From assembly GCA_007134405.1 (NCBI GenBank), contig SLKW01000215.1, forward strand, positions 1 through 6,551: DNA of 6,551 bases, in the 5' to 3' direction. A program made the position numbers and the translations under genes. This document shows positions 5,131 to 6,551 of the stretch, in pieces. Source of the stretch: Paracoccaceae bacterium. GTDB lineage: Bacteria > Pseudomonadota > Alphaproteobacteria > Rhodobacterales > Rhodobacteraceae. Positions within the stretch are counted from its first letter, which is position 1, and every line of letters starts with the position of its first letter. Below the pieces are notes generated by a model that was not told the DNA's origin, ran no database searches, and saw only the letters and a list, made by a program, of their open reading frames with translations.

Positions 5131-5856
5131 GTGGCGCGCCCCCCCGCCGACACCGTGCTGACCGAACAGGGCCTCTCGGCCCCGGCAGACGGGGATCGGG
5201 GCGAGGGGCGGGTGCTGCTCCTGGCGTGCGGGGCGCTCGCGCACGAGATCCTGGCGCTCAAGGCTGCCAACGGCTGGAACCATCTGGACCTGCACTGCCT
5301 GCCGGCGAACCTGCACCTCTGGCCCGACCTCATCCCCGACGCGGTCGAGACGGCGGTGGCGCGGTTCCGCGACCGGTATTCGGATGTCTTCGTCGTCTAT
5401 GCCGATTGCGGCACCGGCGGCAGGCTGCAGGCGCGCTGTGCCGAACTGGGCGTCGAGATGGTCGCGGGGCCCCATTGCTACGCTTTCTTCGAGGGGCTCG
5501 ACACCTTCGCCGCGCATGCAGAGACCGAGATCACGGCATTCTACCTGACCGATTTCCTGGTCCGGCAATTCGACGCCTTTGTCTGGAAGCCGATGGGCTT
5601 CGACCGCCACCCCGAACTGATCCCGATGATGTTCGGCAACTACGAAAAGCTCGTCTATCTGGCGCAGACCGACGACCCTGCGCTCGACGCGCGCGCGGCC
5701 GAGGCGGCGCGGCGGCTGGGGCTGGCCTATGAGCGCCGCGCCACCGGCTATGGCGACCTGGCCCCGGCCTTGGCGCGGGCGGCGGGCGCGGCCACCGGCG
5801 GCGAATTGCCGGTTGTATCGCCCCCGCGCAAGACCTACCTTGACGCGGACAGCTGA
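5131..5856 (+). CDS. DUF1638 family protein, function unknown
   Basis: I recognise this as a DUF1638 (PF07796) protein, a family without an established function. From the GTG at 5131 it is 241 aa. After a variable 26-residue lead come VLLLACGAL (28-36), DLHCLPANLH (53-62), VVYADCGTGG (88-97), ARCAELGVE (101-109) and GPHCYAFFEG (113-122), then a more helical C-terminal half. Five Cys (33, 56, 93, 103, 116) plus nearby His suggest metal, cofactor or thiol chemistry; this is inference. There is no signal peptide or membrane segment, so it should be cytoplasmic. The frame extends upstream inside ccmG, but 5131 is chosen because it follows the ccmG stop by 4 bp, with GGA (5118-5120) upstream. GTG at 5155 or 5212 are alternatives. 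Some relatives elsewhere lie near corrinoid methyltransferase genes, as I recall it; no such gene is here. Confidence 0.83.
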   Translation: MARPPADTVLTEQGLSAPADGDRGEGRVLLLACGALAHEILALKAANGWNHLDLHCLPANLHLWPDLIPDAVETAVARFRDRYSDVFVVYADCGTGGRLQARCAELGVEMVAGPHCYAFFEGLDTFAAHAETEITAFYLTDFLVRQFDAFVWKPMGFDRHPELIPMMFGNYEKLVYLAQTDDPALDARAAEAARRLGLAYERRATGYGDLAPALARAAGAATGGELPVVSPPRKTYLDADS

Positions 5857-5871
5857 TCCCGGATCGAAGCC

Positions 5872-6551
5872 ATGACTGCCCGCGATCATGACCCCGACAA
5901 GGGCCCGAACTCCGTCGCCCGCCTGAGCCTGCGCGGGCGCGACCGGCTGCAGACTTGGCTTCTGGGCATCATCGCCTTCGCCGTGGTCCTTTTCCTGCTG
6001 GTGCAGGCGCAGTTCATCCTGATCTCGCTCGTCGTGGCGATCATCCTTTTTTCGCTGACCACCGACGCGATCAACTCGATCTCGCGGCTCAGGATCGGAT
6101 CGTGGCGGATAACGCGGGTCGCGGCGTCGCTGGTGGCAATGGTGCTGATCTCGGGCGTGCTGTTCACGCTCCTTGCCATCGTTCTGGCGCAGGTCAACAC
6201 GGTGATGACGACGACGATCGCCTATACCGATCAGGCCATCGAATCCATCGCGCGGCTCTTTGCCTGGATGGGCGAGGATACCGAGGCCGCAGTGGCCGCC
6301 TCCATCCGGTCGATCGAGGTGTCGGGCTATATCCGCACAGCGGCGGGCCAGGCGGGCAACCTCCTGTCGGCGACGACCCTGGTGATCCTCTTCGTCGGGT
6401 TCCTGTTCGCCGAGCGGATCTGGTTCGACGTCAAGCTCGAGAACCTGATGCAGGACAAGGCCAAGGCGCGGCGGATCGGGCGGATCATCCATTCGATCGT
6501 GCGCCGCGTGAACCGGTACCTTCTGGTCAAGACGGGGGTAAGCGCGGTCAC
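5872..6551 (+). CDS. AI-2E family transporter (PF01594), 3' end outside window
   Basis: This is the N-terminal 226 codons of an AI-2E/PerM-type membrane protein; the frame is open to the window edge and full members are about 350 aa. A polar N-terminus is followed by membrane segments at about 28-45, 47-62 and 82-106. A long periplasmic-side helical region (about 107-158) comes next, then a segment at 159-180 and a basic helical linker. The stretch VNRYLLVKTGVSAV (213-226) starts the next segment and is characteristic of the family. E. coli TqsA is linked to AI-2 export, but most family members have other or unknown substrates, some suggested to be Na+/H+ antiporters, so no substrate is named. 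The ATG at 5872 is 15 bp after the DUF1638 stop, with a weak GGA (5861-5863), suggesting cotranscription. Confidence 0.88.
   Translation, partial: MTARDHDPDKGPNSVARLSLRGRDRLQTWLLGIIAFAVVLFLLVQAQFILISLVVAIILFSLTTDAINSISRLRIGSWRITRVAASLVAMVLISGVLFTLLAIVLAQVNTVMTTTIAYTDQAIESIARLFAWMGEDTEAAVAASIRSIEVSGYIRTAAGQAGNLLSATTLVILFVGFLFAERIWFDVKLENLMQDKAKARRIGRIIHSIVRRVNRYLLVKTGVSAV

Noticed and set aside
3759..5333. 524-codon open frame on the - strand across ccmC, ccmD and ccmG
   Set aside because: It is Arg/Gly/Ala/Gln-rich with no recognisable domain, and it lies opposite three well-identified genes. Long antisense frames are expected opposite high-GC genes.
5065..6492. 475-codon open frame on the - strand across DUF1638 and the AI-2E gene
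   Set aside because: Low-complexity Asp/Arg/His/Gln composition with no family motif, opposite two clear coding regions; a codon-bias shadow.

Overview
The window is high-GC DNA from an alphaproteobacterium, most likely a member of the Rhodobacterales (Roseobacter/Paracoccaceae type). The call rests on codon use, the protein sequences, and the gene order secD-secF-(Mth938-like)-ccmA-ccmB-ccmC-ccmD-ccmG. All genes recognised are on the + strand, and no convincing gene was found on the - strand. No tRNA, rRNA, CRISPR array, transposase, integrase or phage gene was seen. This is mostly conserved housekeeping DNA, not an accessory island.

Region 1 (1-2004) is the end of a protein-export operon. 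It holds the C-terminal part of secD, complete secF, and a small Mth938-like/NDUFAF3-type protein whose ribosome binding site begins in the last bases of secF. SecD and SecF form the proton-driven accessory complex of the SecYEG translocon. The small protein's bacterial role is not established.

Region 2 (2005-2367) is a 363-bp gap with no credible gene but much structure: a bipartite inverted repeat (possible terminator), six 11-bp tandem repeats arranged as an alternating 22-bp array, a CtrA-like TTAA-type site, and a promoter-like pair placed so that transcription would start at the ccmA ATG.

Region 3 (2368-5126) is a cytochrome c maturation (System I) cluster. CcmA is the ABC ATPase and CcmB its membrane partner, CcmC the haem-handling WWD protein, CcmD the small membrane adaptor, and CcmG (DsbE) the periplasmic thioredoxin that keeps apocytochrome cysteines reduced. 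ccmA/ccmB, ccmC/ccmD and ccmD/ccmG overlap. The 54-bp ccmB-ccmC gap carries a second promoter-like pair, again placed for a leaderless mRNA. ccmE, ccmF and ccmH are not in the window.

Region 4 (5131-6551) follows ccmG by only 4 bp. A cysteine-containing DUF1638 protein of unknown function probably starts at a GTG. After it comes the N-terminal 226 codons of an AI-2E-family (PF01594) membrane protein that runs off the window. The tight spacing suggests both may be cotranscribed with ccm genes. The items most worth a second look are the repeats and regulatory candidates at 2005-2367, the two leaderless candidates, and the coupling of DUF1638 to ccmG.
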